In this document: piece by piece, positions 34,114-44,811 of the stretch
Position numbering within the stretch: position 1 is the first letter of the stretch
Layout: every line of letters begins with the position of its first letter
Notes under the pieces: generated by a model
Seen by the model: only the letters and a program-made list of their open reading frames with translations
The model's database searches: none
Told to the model about the DNA's origin: nothing
DNA from: Melampsora larici-populina 98AG31
Lineage: Eukaryota; Basidiomycota; Pucciniomycetes; Pucciniales; Melampsoraceae
Direction: 5' to 3'
Assembly: GCF_000204055.1 (NCBI RefSeq)
Contig: NW_006768814.1
Coordinates: 604,526 to 668,525 of the forward strand
Length of the DNA stretch: 64,000 nt
Made by a program: the position numbers and the translations under genes

Positions 34114-37100
34114 TTATTGTTCAACCTCGCTTTCGGTGTCAAGATGATTTGTTTGATTTGCTGCTTGTTTTTCCTTCTTCTTTTGCCGGGGTACATCATG
34201 CCATACATCCAAGCCATGAGCAATTGTTGTATTCCATTGTTCTGGCGTGACCGCGGTTAGTTTTGTGTTGGCAATTCGTCGATGAAGTTCTCCAGAGTAA
34301 TGCGCGGCGGAATTGAGAATAAATGAAGACGTCTTTGCATGAGTTATTCCAGAGACCATAACGTCACATATCTTGCGCTCGATCATCTTGGTCTGGGACA
34401 TAGTGACCTCACACTGGCCTTTGTGACAGTTATGCTGCACGTTGAGCACGGTGACCACCTCCTGAGCGAACAGAAACAAAGGAATTTCAGCCAGGGTGCG
34501 TTACCTTTGGCCCAATAGTGCACCAACCTTTACGCTGCGCGTAAACTGATGTTCAGTTCGTTTGATTTCTCGCATGCCATAACGTGGGACCAAGCGGCCA
34601 ATGGAGCATTGTTTCAACACAATGACCGCCTTGACGGGTGCCTGGCAATCTGGTATCCATATCGATTGTACTTGGGCCACTGTCGATTGGTCTTTCAGCT
34701 GGATTGGGATTTCTTGTCAGAGGTATTCTCAAAGCGTATATGGGAATACGCGCGCTTACCAATATAAAGTCAAGAGGGCGCACCGTCTGACCATTTCGCA
34801 AAGTAACCCCTTCGAAACACACATACTCGGCACCTGGAGCGGTGACTCTCAAAATGTTTGGCGTTGGAACTTCATTTTTGCAACGACCTATTCGGAAAGG
34901 CGATGTCTTAGCTTCTTTGGTGAGTTATGACGTACAGGGAAAGCAATTACGTACGTCCTTGCTGGAATTCAGCCATGCGCTTAGCATCCTTGTTAAGCCC
35001 TAGAGCCTTTTTGACCTCGGGGACGTGGGTGAGAAGCGCTCGCAGCCAAGGACCACCTACCACGCGGGCCTGGAGTTCCTTGTCGTAAAAAGATGACCCT
35101 GAGATTAGCAAGCGAAGCAGGGACTCGGTGATGAATGTGTTTCAGATGTTGCGGCTGGGGCTTTGATGATTGGAGTGGACTGATGCATCACGCAAGTTCC
35201 CATTGTACGATTCCATTTTCTCCGTTGCAAAGAGTGACGCCGGTCCAAACCTGCGAATTGAGTCTTGCAAGTGAATAAGCATATGAAACTTAGGTTTGTT
35301 AACCCATTGGGCTGTGAAACCGATCAGCTTGTGAAGGAAACTTCCAATGTGAATGTCCAATTCCGATAGGTATGTTTCCATATCGGAGATTTCTGTTTGA
35401 AATATATACGACCCCAGCAGGCACAACAATAACCAAAGATTGCGCTGTTCTTTGGTCATCAATGGAAACAGTACAAACAGTACTGTCTGAAGTACCGTTC
35501 GAAAGTCTTTCCCGACAAGGCTCTGGTAGTATTGAATCAGGTAAATATTGTGAGGCCAGGAGAAGGGCAAAAAATAAATAAAAACATGCATCTTGTTCCC
35601 TGCGGTGAGAGCTTCACTCTCCATATTTTTCCATATTTTTACAGTCTGTATTGATAAGTGTACCAACAATAAACCTTCATAATCATCCAATTACAACCTG
35701 TAACAAGCACTGAAATTTGGCTCATTAGTGTTTAGAGAAACTTTTGATACCTGAAAACACCTATAACTTTGTCAAATCTGCATCAAAACACTCGATTTTA
35801 AGTGCATTAGAAAGCTGAACTCCTCCCCTCGAACTTTCATACGATCAAGAACTATGTAGCTAGTATGACAATCATTCTATGGATCTGTATGTACAAATGT
35901 ATGAAAAAGATGATATCTTTTTTAGCAGACCAGTATGCTGTGTGGTCCTATTATGAACTATTTGGAGGACAATTCCTGCTTACCAATGCACCCAAAATCG
36001 AGCGTTTTGGACCGGAATTGAAAAAGTTATGAGTATTTTCAGAAATCAAAAGTTTCTCTAAACACTAATGAGCCAAATTTCAGTGCTTGTTACAGGTTGT
36101 AATTGGATGATTGTGAAGGTTTATTGTTAGTACACTTATCAATATGGACTGTAAAAATATGGAAAAATATGGAGAGTGAAGCTCTCACCGCAGGGAACAA
36201 GATGCATATTTTTATTCATTTTTTGCTCGCCTCTTGGCCTCTCAATATTTTTGTGTATCAATAATTTAATTTTCTGCCCAGAAAATATTATCTTTCTTGT
36301 AGTGTTTGACAATACCCAAAAGGACGACATGCAGCACCTCGACCGGTGTATCAAGGTGTCCGTCAAAACCTGAAATGCATGAGATTCAGCATTAGATCAC
36401 CCAAAGGCGCAGATGTTAGGGTGCACAGCCTACTCGCCTTTTAGCCTTAGCATTGGATTGAATAATTTCAGACCCCTTTCTTCATTCAGTCGGTTGCACA
36501 GAGTTGCGAATTCGCCAGGTGGGAGTTTAGCCAGAGCCACGTGTACTTTGCGAACGTAGTAATCATTGTAGGGGTCACGCAGGCCGTACTTTCTAGCCAA
36601 GTCCTCCACCAGAGTTTTCGTGTGTCGCTTTTGAGATAGGTCCCAGAGTTCCCGAGTGCGTGCAAGGGTAACGTCCCACTGGCGAGGAGGCAAGGTGCCC
36701 TGGTTGGTTTGATTGGTCAGCGAAGATATCCAAAAAGCTAAGCTGCATCGATCCACGCACCTTTTCGCCTATGGCATCCAGGCCCAAAAAATTCCGTACA
36801 AACGTCTGTCCTTCTTTGTCGACCTTGCGTGCTACCTTCAGTTCACACATCCGACACGGTGTGAGAGTGTTCGCCGGATTGGTCGTGTTACAGATTTTGG
36901 CGTGCATAGGAGAGTCCCCAAGATGGCAGAGAATAACCGCCATCACCAAGACATCTTCACCCAACCCTTCATCGTATGCAACAAACCCATGCTTGCCGTG
37001 ATCACTTCAGAGGGGGAACAAAAGTAAGCGTCCAATTGCCAACACGCCAAAGGTTAAGTATGACTTACTTCATTTCATCTACCACATCTTCGAGCAGTTC

Positions 37101-38870
37101 CAGCGCGGTCGCGCTGTTGGACGTCGCCAAAAAGTGGATGTTATATTGCTGGTTTGTCCACTCGGGTGCCAAACCAGAGAGAGTACAATATAAGCTCATG
37201 TGTTTGTTCCACTTTTTGGAAACATTACCCAAAGTGTCGTCCGAATATAAGGTTATGGGCACATGCCGGATGACTTTTCCCGCGGCCTTTGCTCTCCATG
37301 GGTTTGCAAGTGGGTGAGTGACTACCCCAGCGCCGCGATGTTCTACATAACAGAGCAAAGTCAATCGGCGAGCTCATTAATCTGATGACCACCGAAACAC
37401 ATGGTCACCCACGATACATTTTCGAGCCACAAAGCGGACTTAGATATACCTCGTCTTCCAGGGTAATTTCTTCGAAGGTTTTTGCAAAATCTCCCACATC
37501 AAAGGTATAAAATTCTGGTGAGTCAAATGGCGGTTCTTCAGGTATGACAATATTGAAGCGGTCGGGGTCACTGAGATCATTTTGAATTAAAGCAGGTAAA
37601 CATTTCGCTAGCATTTTGTCATTGGATTTGAAGAAGAACATTGGAACCGCCAGCTGGCCGGTTCGAAGTTTGACAGGTTCGTATATATAAAAATGTCGGA
37701 GGTTGTCCACTACCATTTGGACTCGTAGTTCTGGTGCGTAACACTAGCGCCATTTTCGTGATTGGGACAGTCTGTTGACCTTGCCATCATGAGGCATTTC
37801 GGGGACAAAGGCCATATGCGGAATTACCTGAGAGCATCCTCTGTCAGACGGAAACCGCGCGCGCAATACTCAGGGAAAACACATACGTTCTTGATCAGTG
37901 TCTTTACGCTGATGCCAAATAGAGGAGTGCCAGAGGGACTACATCGTTCAGTCAAAGACATGTCAAGCCTTTTCTTCAAGCGCACCTTCAGTTCCCGCAA
38001 TGTTCCCCATTCAGGCAGCTTGACATCGCATACTCGTATGATAGATCGAATGCTCAGGTATTGCGCCCGAGACAAAAGGTGTCGAGTTGTCCCAATGATC
38101 AGCAACCCAGCTACCTGCTAAGTGATCAGTGATACAGTGGAGCGAGTTAGTTATCATGATTGGCGCTTGTTAGGGTGTTCATCTTACTTACTTCCTTGTT
38201 TTTGAACGGATGCCAATCGATTGCCTCTTGGGCTCGGGCTCTAGCTAATGCCGGGTCTTGAGGTGCCTCTTCTTCGCACTCTTTGTCCTCGTCGTCTTCC
38301 AGTTCAAGATTGTCCAGGTTCTCCAGGGCCTGACGCAACATGTCGAATCGAACACGATCTTCTGCGTCATTGAAATCACTCGCATGATTTGCTAAGCCAT
38401 CACGGTGATGGTCGGATGCGTGCAGCGATCGAAGCATTGTGAGAGGTGAAGGTGGATTGGGATCGGGATCTGAGGAAGGTCCTGACTCCAACAGGGCGCC
38501 TGTCATGGTGGTGGTTGCGGTTGGTCTATTTGCTTCTAAGCCAATCATCATTTGTTCTTCTTCGGCCAATCGTGATATGACCCTCTGTACTTTGTCTCAA
38601 TGCGCGGTTGATTTAATGTGATGCTCGTAATTTGACATTCCGCGGGTGTTGCAAGCTGTACATATAAATCGCGGGTTGGCCGGATCGGATGAAACCGATT
38701 CGATGTCTGGAATGCTCGTCAGTGTTGTGTTCATTGGCCTTCGATGTCTGTTTGGAGAGGCCTTACATGGTTCGGAGCGCTTCATGGGTGTCACCATCGT
38801 GATGAACGCGCAAGAGGGGTGATATAGGTACAATAGACGGGCTTCCGGCTGTCTTTGGGTGGTCAATCGC
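34114..38870 (-). pseudogene. Large fungal CMC/Plavaka-like transposase gene, disrupted
   Basis: A multi-exon gene read from about 38808 down to 34114. The N-terminus has a Cys/His finger ICTACNTRGMSNYEHHIKST, then an acidic region. Next come LLIIGTTRHLLSRAQYLSIR and RHFYIYEPVKLRTGQLAVPM, the hallmark core LYSDDTLGNVSKKWNKHMSL (likely catalytic Asp), and DVLVMAVILCHLGDSPMHAK with PANTLTPCRMCEL. EVLHVVLLGIVK should be followed by more protein but is cut by a CACTA MITE at 36304. After it come LVGKDFRTVLQ, KPKFHMLIHLQDSIRRFGPA, LFATEKMESYNGNLRDASVH, and the C-terminal NVQHNCHKGQCEV. A TGA near 38598 sits where CGA (Arg) fits. The motif order is one I know from abundant basidiomycete transposases; the superfamily label is inferred. 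Confidence 0.72.
35550..36304. mobile_element. CACTA-type MITE, left end lost
   Basis: Long inverted repeats pair 35553-35760 with 36035-36250 (CCCTGCGGTGAGAGCTTCAC, CTGTAACAAGCACTGAAATT). The right end, read inward, is CACTACAAGAAAGATAATAT. The left arm starts inside at AATATTGTGAGGCCAGGAG and directly abuts transposase codons, so about 45 bp of the left terminus has been deleted. It shares internal motifs and end sequence with the element at 40159-41667. Confidence 0.75.
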
Positions 38871-39178
38871 GAGAGTGCGTCGAGGGTGGTCTCGGGGTAG
38901 CCATTCGGCCGCTGACAAACGCCCGCGCCATTGGCGGTTTTAAGCTCGCAGGCTGACGACTGAGGCCCACGTCCGCGGACCGAAATCCGGCCCGGCGAAA
39001 CTCAGGCGATGTCGACCATTTTTGGGCACAGGACCCCCCCATGGTGTAGTAAATGTGCCTTATTGAAGAGGTAGGAATATGTCAAAAAGTCAAGGGAAAA
39101 AAATTATGTTGCTTACACCTGAGGTAGGAATCCAGCCTCTGCAGGCCATAACCACCATCAGCATCCAACTGCACATTA

Positions 39179-39455
39179 GGGGGGTTCAGGTCAAAAAATT
39201 TTACTACTTTTATTGCAAAAAACTTTTCCCAATTGCGTAAAATTTACACAAAATTTTATGCAATTGGGAAAAGTTATACGACATCCCAATTTCGTTTACG
39301 CAAATTTGTGTAAATTTATTGCTTAGAAGGAGATCCAAAACAAAAATTTTACGGTCCTTTTTTACGAATTGGGAAAAGGTTTTACAGCACGGTACCGTAA
39401 GAAACTTTCCCCAATTTTTTAATAAAAGGTCGCAAATATTTTGACTTGAGCCCCC
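39179..39455. mobile_element. 277-bp Tourist-like (PIF/Harbinger) MITE
   Basis: The imperfect TIR of about 38 bp starts GGGGG(G)(T/C)TCA(A/G)GTCAAAA. TTA flanks both ends (39176-39178 and 39456-39458). The interior holds further palindromes around CTTTTCCCAATTG / CAATTGGGAAAAG. It is non-coding. Confidence 0.75.
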
Positions 39456-39459
39456 TTAT

Positions 39460-40155
39460 TACTAAGGGCCCAAGCAGTGATATGGTGGCACCCTGGTCCA
39501 TTGTCGCTTATGAATACCAAGCCTGGTGATATCAAGTTCAAAGCTGAGATAGGACACCTTTTTCTACAGTACAACAAAGCCTCCATTGATAGATGTGATT
39601 AAAAAAGGCCCTTTAGATGACTCAAAACAGATTGAGATCAACTTGACCAATGATCTAGCAAATCATCCAAATGCAATTGTACCAACATATTGTGGTTTTG
39701 AAGAAAACTGTCCAAATTGCCTCATATTTTCTCATCTTGATATAGCACTGCAGAAATTCACTATGTGTTTCCCCCTACCACATCAATGAATAGTACTGAA
39801 CCCAAGGCTAACACCATATGGATTCCTCAAGCTTATTGTGCTATGTTGAAAGCTATGAGCCAAGAACAGTAAATTCAGGCAGTTCTTGATCAACTTGCTG
39901 TTGAACACGCTCAAGGTCAAAAAAAAATAAGCTACCCTCCGATTTTATTCTGTAAATTGGGTCCCTCTGGAATTTTCTGTTCAAAAAAATATTTTTTTGA
40001 ATGGGTTTTTATATTTTTTCTTAAATGGGTTTTTCAAATGGGTTGTAATGTTTGTGTACCACTATTATCTCAAGGTATTACTTGATCAGCTGATTCAATG
40101 AGAAACTATAAGAGATCAATCATGAGATTAGGTCCTGATGATGGAGTTGACAGGA
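39460..40155. other. Spacer, no recognised gene
   Basis: A 68-codon open stretch at 39586-39789 (IDVIKKGPLDDSKQIEINLT) may be coding debris, but I recognise no family. The rest is AT-rich with T runs. Confidence 0.35.
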
Positions 40156-40158
40156 AGA

Positions 40159-41667
40159 CACTACAAAAAAGTTAATCTTTACCGGGCGGAAAAGAAAACT
40201 GCTGACATAGAAAAATCCTGAGGCAACAGGAAAAGAGCTAAAAATCTGAAAAAGTATGCACCTTGTTCCTAGACGTTGGGGCGTCATAATGAGTATTTTT
40301 TTGTATTTTACACACAAATATTGGTTAATGTACTAACAATAAAGGCTGAAAATCATCAAAAACCCACCTGTAACAATACCTGAAATTTGGCCCATGATTT
40401 TGAAGACAGGATTTTGAAATCTTCAAACATCAATAACTTTTGGAGTTCTGGATCAAATCACTCAATTTAAAGTTCATAAACAAGGTGAGTCTTCCCTCTA
40501 CATTTATTATTTGATGGTAGATGGTGCCCAAAGGCACGACAGCTCCATCGATTTCCACGTATAAGCATATGGGTCTCAGGAGGGAAAGTCACGTGGGTAT
40601 CCCTATATTGGGGACTCCTGTAACTTTGGCGCATATAGCCAGGGTTCAATTGGAAAATCTCAGTTTCCAATCCTGACCTTTGCCAACCTTTTCCCTCTCT
40701 GAATATCCCACGAGTGTCTATATTCATCTCTGGTCGATTATCTGTTCCGCTCTATCCTCTAGAGCTGTTTTCCTCTCATCAGAAACTTTTTCACCCGCCC
40801 ACCGGCCCAAGTTTCTTCGGCGTGATTGGGAGGTTTTTCTGTTTCACACAAGTCTCCCTCTGGTCCCCTCTTATAGTTTGTTACGTCCAATTGTGATTTA
40901 ATTTTTGTTTATAGCTCATGTTTATAGTATTTGTATTTGTAGCATAAGGGCGGAAGGGACCGTAGATGGTTTGCCTAGCCCACCGTGCAGAGCATCCCAT
41001 CTACGAGGCCCGGTTGCCCTACCCCCCCCCCCCCCCGGTACCTCACGGTCGGGGGGCACCCCAAGAAACCTAACAGATCCCTTCACAGGAAGAAGTTAGG
41101 TTTGCCTAGGGCAAACCGGTAGACTGATGTAATTCACTATTACTAACTTGCTTCAGACAAGCTAAGGAAAACACCCCCCTCAGATAACCCATAGCTAAAT
41201 AGAGTGGACATCACATCTGTAGCTGGTCTGCAAAAGATCCTACAGGGCTATTCATGTAGAATTGTTTGAACAAATGTAGAGTGTTTACATGACAAGATAA
41301 CAACTTGCTGCCTTTATGAAGTGTAAAGGAGAATGGTTTATCTTTTGAATGAACCAGAAATCAAGTTATTTGGAGCAGAATTGCAAAAGTTATCGAAGTT
41401 TTTAGACCACAAAATATTGTCTTCACACTCATGACCCAAATTTCAGGTATTGTTATATGTGAGTTTTTGATGATTTTCAGCATTTATTGTTAGTACATAA
41501 ACCAATATCTGCGTGTAAAATACAAAAAAATACTCATCATGACGCCCCAACATCTAGGAACAAGGTGCATATTTTTTCAGATTTTTAGCTCTTTTCCTGT
41601 TGCCTCAGGATTTTTCTATGTCAGTAGTTTTCTTTTCCGCCCGGTAAAGATTACATTTTCTGTAGTG
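40159..41667. mobile_element. 1509-bp non-autonomous CACTA element
   Basis: It begins CACTACAAAAAAGTTAATCT and ends with the inverted form of CACTACAGAAAATGTAATCT. The AGA target duplication lies at 40156-40158 and 41668-41670. TIRs run about 280 bp imperfectly and include TTTACCGGGCGGAAAAGAAA. CACTA termini plus a 3-bp duplication define the EnSpm/CACTA class. The middle has no transposase; it carries a 15-base C run (41022-41036) and unrecognised sequence. Its termini differ after CACTAC from the 12.45-kb element, so that element is not an obvious partner. Confidence 0.88.
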
Positions 41668-41670
41668 AGA

Positions 41671-42700
41671 GTTAACAATGTCTTACTTTTTGACACTGCT
41701 GCTGTTCGAATTGATTGGATTGGTACATTGACTAATTGCACCGCTCCTTTCACTACACAAAATGAAGTGAGTCAGAAGAACTGGGAAGCACGAAGAGATA
41801 TTAGATAGAGGATAGATACCTGAGGAGAAACTTGAACACGGGTGGATGAACCAAACAAACTGACTTACCAAGTTGTAAGAGAACGGCCATCAGGAGATAG
41901 TGAAAAGATCACTTCTGTGAACCAATGAATAGATAGATTGCATGAATCTAAGAAAATTGAGAGTAATCATCGCGAAGTTGTAACTTCGGCTGGTCAAAAC
42001 TCAGGGTTCTTAGGGGGAAAGGTGGAGGTTTTGTGAGGTTTTGTTTGAATTGCATGTTTGCCTTTAACATGAATGATGATGATGATGATGATTGTTCAAT
42101 TCATTTTATCTAAATAACTTTGGTAAGATAAATGTATCTATGTTATCTAATTATTCTAGGTGGTCAAAGATCATTTTCCTAATCTGGTTATTGGAAGTGG
42201 AGGGTGTTGAGTGCGTTTGTATTCACGTTGTTAGAAGAGTGTATTGTAAGGTGGCAATGTTAGAGGAAAATGGACCAAAGGGGTCTAGTCGGTAAACGTG
42301 AAGCAAGGGGCATTGGAGAATTTTCTTTTGGGATATCTGCTCACTCTTGTAGTTTCCCTTTTTCCCCTTTTTATGATTTGTTTTGTGTTGAAAAGAATCA
42401 GTGAGTTATTCCTGTTGAAATTAACTGAATATGGGTCAAGAACTTCACGTTAAAAAATAAGTTCATTGTGATTATTACACGTTCTCGTGCTCGACTTTTG
42501 ACTATGATGCGAGTTTGTTTCATTCAACAAATGCTTCTTGAAAATCTTCTGTTCATTTTTGATTATCTGTTCAAAACCAGTTCATAGTGATGTGTTCGAC
42601 GTCGAGACTTATTGTGGGAAATGAACATTCAAGGTGTGATTCAAGGACGGATGAATTAAATTCAATTGAGTTGTGATCTGATGTGAAGTGCAGAGGGTGT
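41671..42700. other. Spacer, no recognised gene
   Basis: AT-rich sequence with a (GAT)n run near 42070-42092. No supported gene. Confidence 0.4.
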
Positions 42701-42744
42701 TCTGAATTTTCATTTATACCTTGCTCTGTTTTCCTTTCAGAATC

Positions 42745-43240
42745 TTTTTCCCTTTGTCGAATAAAGATTCTGAAAGGTAAGGTGTTTTCTTTTTGTTATT
42801 TCTTTTTATTAATGTTAAGAAAGTTAATGTTATATTTTTGTGGCTGTTATGTTTCGTTTGCTTTCTTTATTTTCTTTTCATAGTTTTACCTGTCTCATTC
42901 AGGTCTGTTGAGTTATCATCGTCTAGTCTTCATCTCAGCTTTGTGTCTAGTCAACACTTAAAAGCTGATAAGTTGTTTAACCTTTATAAAGGTGTGTTTC
43001 CTATGCTTTTCCTTAGTCGAATAAAGATTCTGAAAGTTTTACCTGTCTCATTCAGGTCTGTTGAGTTATCATCGTCTAGTCTTCATCTCAGCTTTGTGTC
43101 TAGTCAACACTTAAAAGCTGATAAGTTGTTTAACCTTTATAAAGGTCTGTTGAGTTATCATCGTCTAGTCTTCATCTCAGCTTTGTGTCTAGTCAACACT
43201 TAAAAGCTGATAAGTTGTTTAACCTTTACAAAGGTTTCTT
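42745..43240 (+). repeat. Tandem repeat, about 90-150 bp units
   Basis: The block GTCTGTTGAGTTATCATCGT...AAGCTGATAAGTTGTTTAACC occurs three times (starting 42903, 43056 and 43145). The first two are 153 bp apart because they include CGAATAAAGATTCTGAAAG..CTGTCTCATTCAG; the third is offset by 89 bp. Copies are nearly identical, so the duplication is recent. Confidence 0.88.
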
Positions 43241-43499
43241 TTTAAAGTCCAGTGTCAAAATCCTACAATTCCTTCAACTAATTCTCAAGCTTTGCAAATC
43301 TTCACTACTAACAAATCTAAACACTCTCATACTTAGATTTTATTCATTTTCAATTTGTCTTTTAAAAAATCCTCCTTACGTGTGCTCCTCACTTCTTTCG
43401 AGCTTGCAGGTAGTGAAGTTTCTCTATTGTCAACTTTCTCTTTAAACTTTTCTCCAATCTTTAGTGTGGTTGTTGTTTCTTGTTCCTCTGGTGATGCGT

Positions 43500-43830
43500 G
43501 TAGGTTAGTAAACTGTTCTCAACTAAGACCTAGCAGACTGAGCTGTAGTCTAACAAGGATCCTGTGCCCTCAGGTTAGTCAACTGTTCTTGCCTAAGACC
43601 TAGCAGACTGAGATGTAGTCTAACAAGGATCCTGTGCCCTCAGTGATTCTGCCCAAGTACTGCACGTTCTTTCTTAGTAGTGTCTTTAGAAAGCATTCTG
43701 TCAAGAACTTTATAAACTTTCTTACACGTGCTTCACAAATTCTTTCAAGCTCACAGGTTAGTGTCTTGTATTGTCATAGACCTGCTGTCTGCCGTAGTCT
43801 TACGAAGATACCTGTGCCCTCAGGTTATCC
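43500..43830 (+). repeat. 73-bp tandem repeat with a partial third copy
   Basis: Two almost identical 73-bp units begin with GGTTAGT(A/C)AACTGTTCT and end with CCTGTGCCCTCAG (43502-43573 and 43574-43643). A diverged partial copy ends CCTGTGCCCTCAGGTTATCC near 43827. Each junction reads CCCTCAG|GTTAG. Confidence 0.82.
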
Positions 43831-43864
43831 ACCCCTTACTACAGGCGAAGTCAAAAGCAGATAG

Positions 43865-44811
43865 TCAAGACTAAGATTCCTTAGGAATCACAAGATCACT
43901 TTCTCACCAAGAATTTATATTTTTTGCAATAATCTTGACTCTCAATTCATCTCCTGTCAAGATGTCCTTTTTGAAAAACACTGACATTACACCTCTTTTA
44001 GAATATTGCCCTGTTTGTTAAAATGTTGGAGCAAGTTGCCAATGCCAGTTTGAGTCAATAATGCCTAAAATTGTGATTTGTTCAGATATTGAGGTTTTGT
44101 GGGGAGGTAATCAGCACAGTTGGCTTCTATTATGTATAGTTGTGGAGTTTGCCCGCTCAATCAACCACACAATTATGAGGTTCATTAAGTGGATAATTCA
44201 ATTTGTGCGGGCACACCCGCATAGTCTCTTGTATGATCAAATGTTACAGGTAGGCGCTTTTGAGCCTTCTGAGATTTACCGTCCTTTTTGACAATCTATG
44301 TCCAAATCTGAACTTAAATTAGCCGGATAATGTAATAGGTTGGCACAAATGCTACTATCCTATTACAAACCATTTTTTTACATCACAGTCAATTGTAACT
44401 ATCTAGAGAGAAAACTTGCACCAAAAACTGTGTCAAAGATCTACTGTAACCCAAAAGTAACTGGGAATTATCATTCCAATCTCAAAGTGAAGGTGTTTGA
44501 AGAGGCTCTCTACTCCTTGTTATATTATGTGCTTTGTGAAATCCATATAGTGCTCCCTCTTGACTTGATGATCAACCACATTGGTTTTGGTTTTGGTTTT
44601 GGTTTTGGTTTTTGAGCTCCAGCCTTGACTGCTGTGATTGCAATGTATCAATTTCAGCACATCCAGCAGCTCTATGTAAAATCTATTTAGTGCAACCTCG
44701 AAAAAATAGAAAAACAGAAAAACAAAGAGGTAACTTTTTTTCTCAAAACCACTGTAATGGGGACAAAGGAATATAAACACAGAAAAAAAATTCAACACAA
44801 CTTCAATTTTT
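43865..44811. other. Spacer with (TTTTGG)n microsatellite
   Basis: 44581-44612 is about five TTTTGG units. Near 44737-44757 a CTCAAAACCACTGTAATG end resembles the TA-flanked MITE end at 14785. No gene is recognised. Confidence 0.45.

Noticed and set aside
40159..41667. Deletion derivative of the 12.45-kb CACTA element
   Set aside because: The terminal repeats differ after CACTAC and no internal sequence is shared.
44578..44613. Telomere-like GGTTTT repeat
   Set aside because: Only about five units, internal to the window, and not the usual fungal TTAGGG; treated as a microsatellite.
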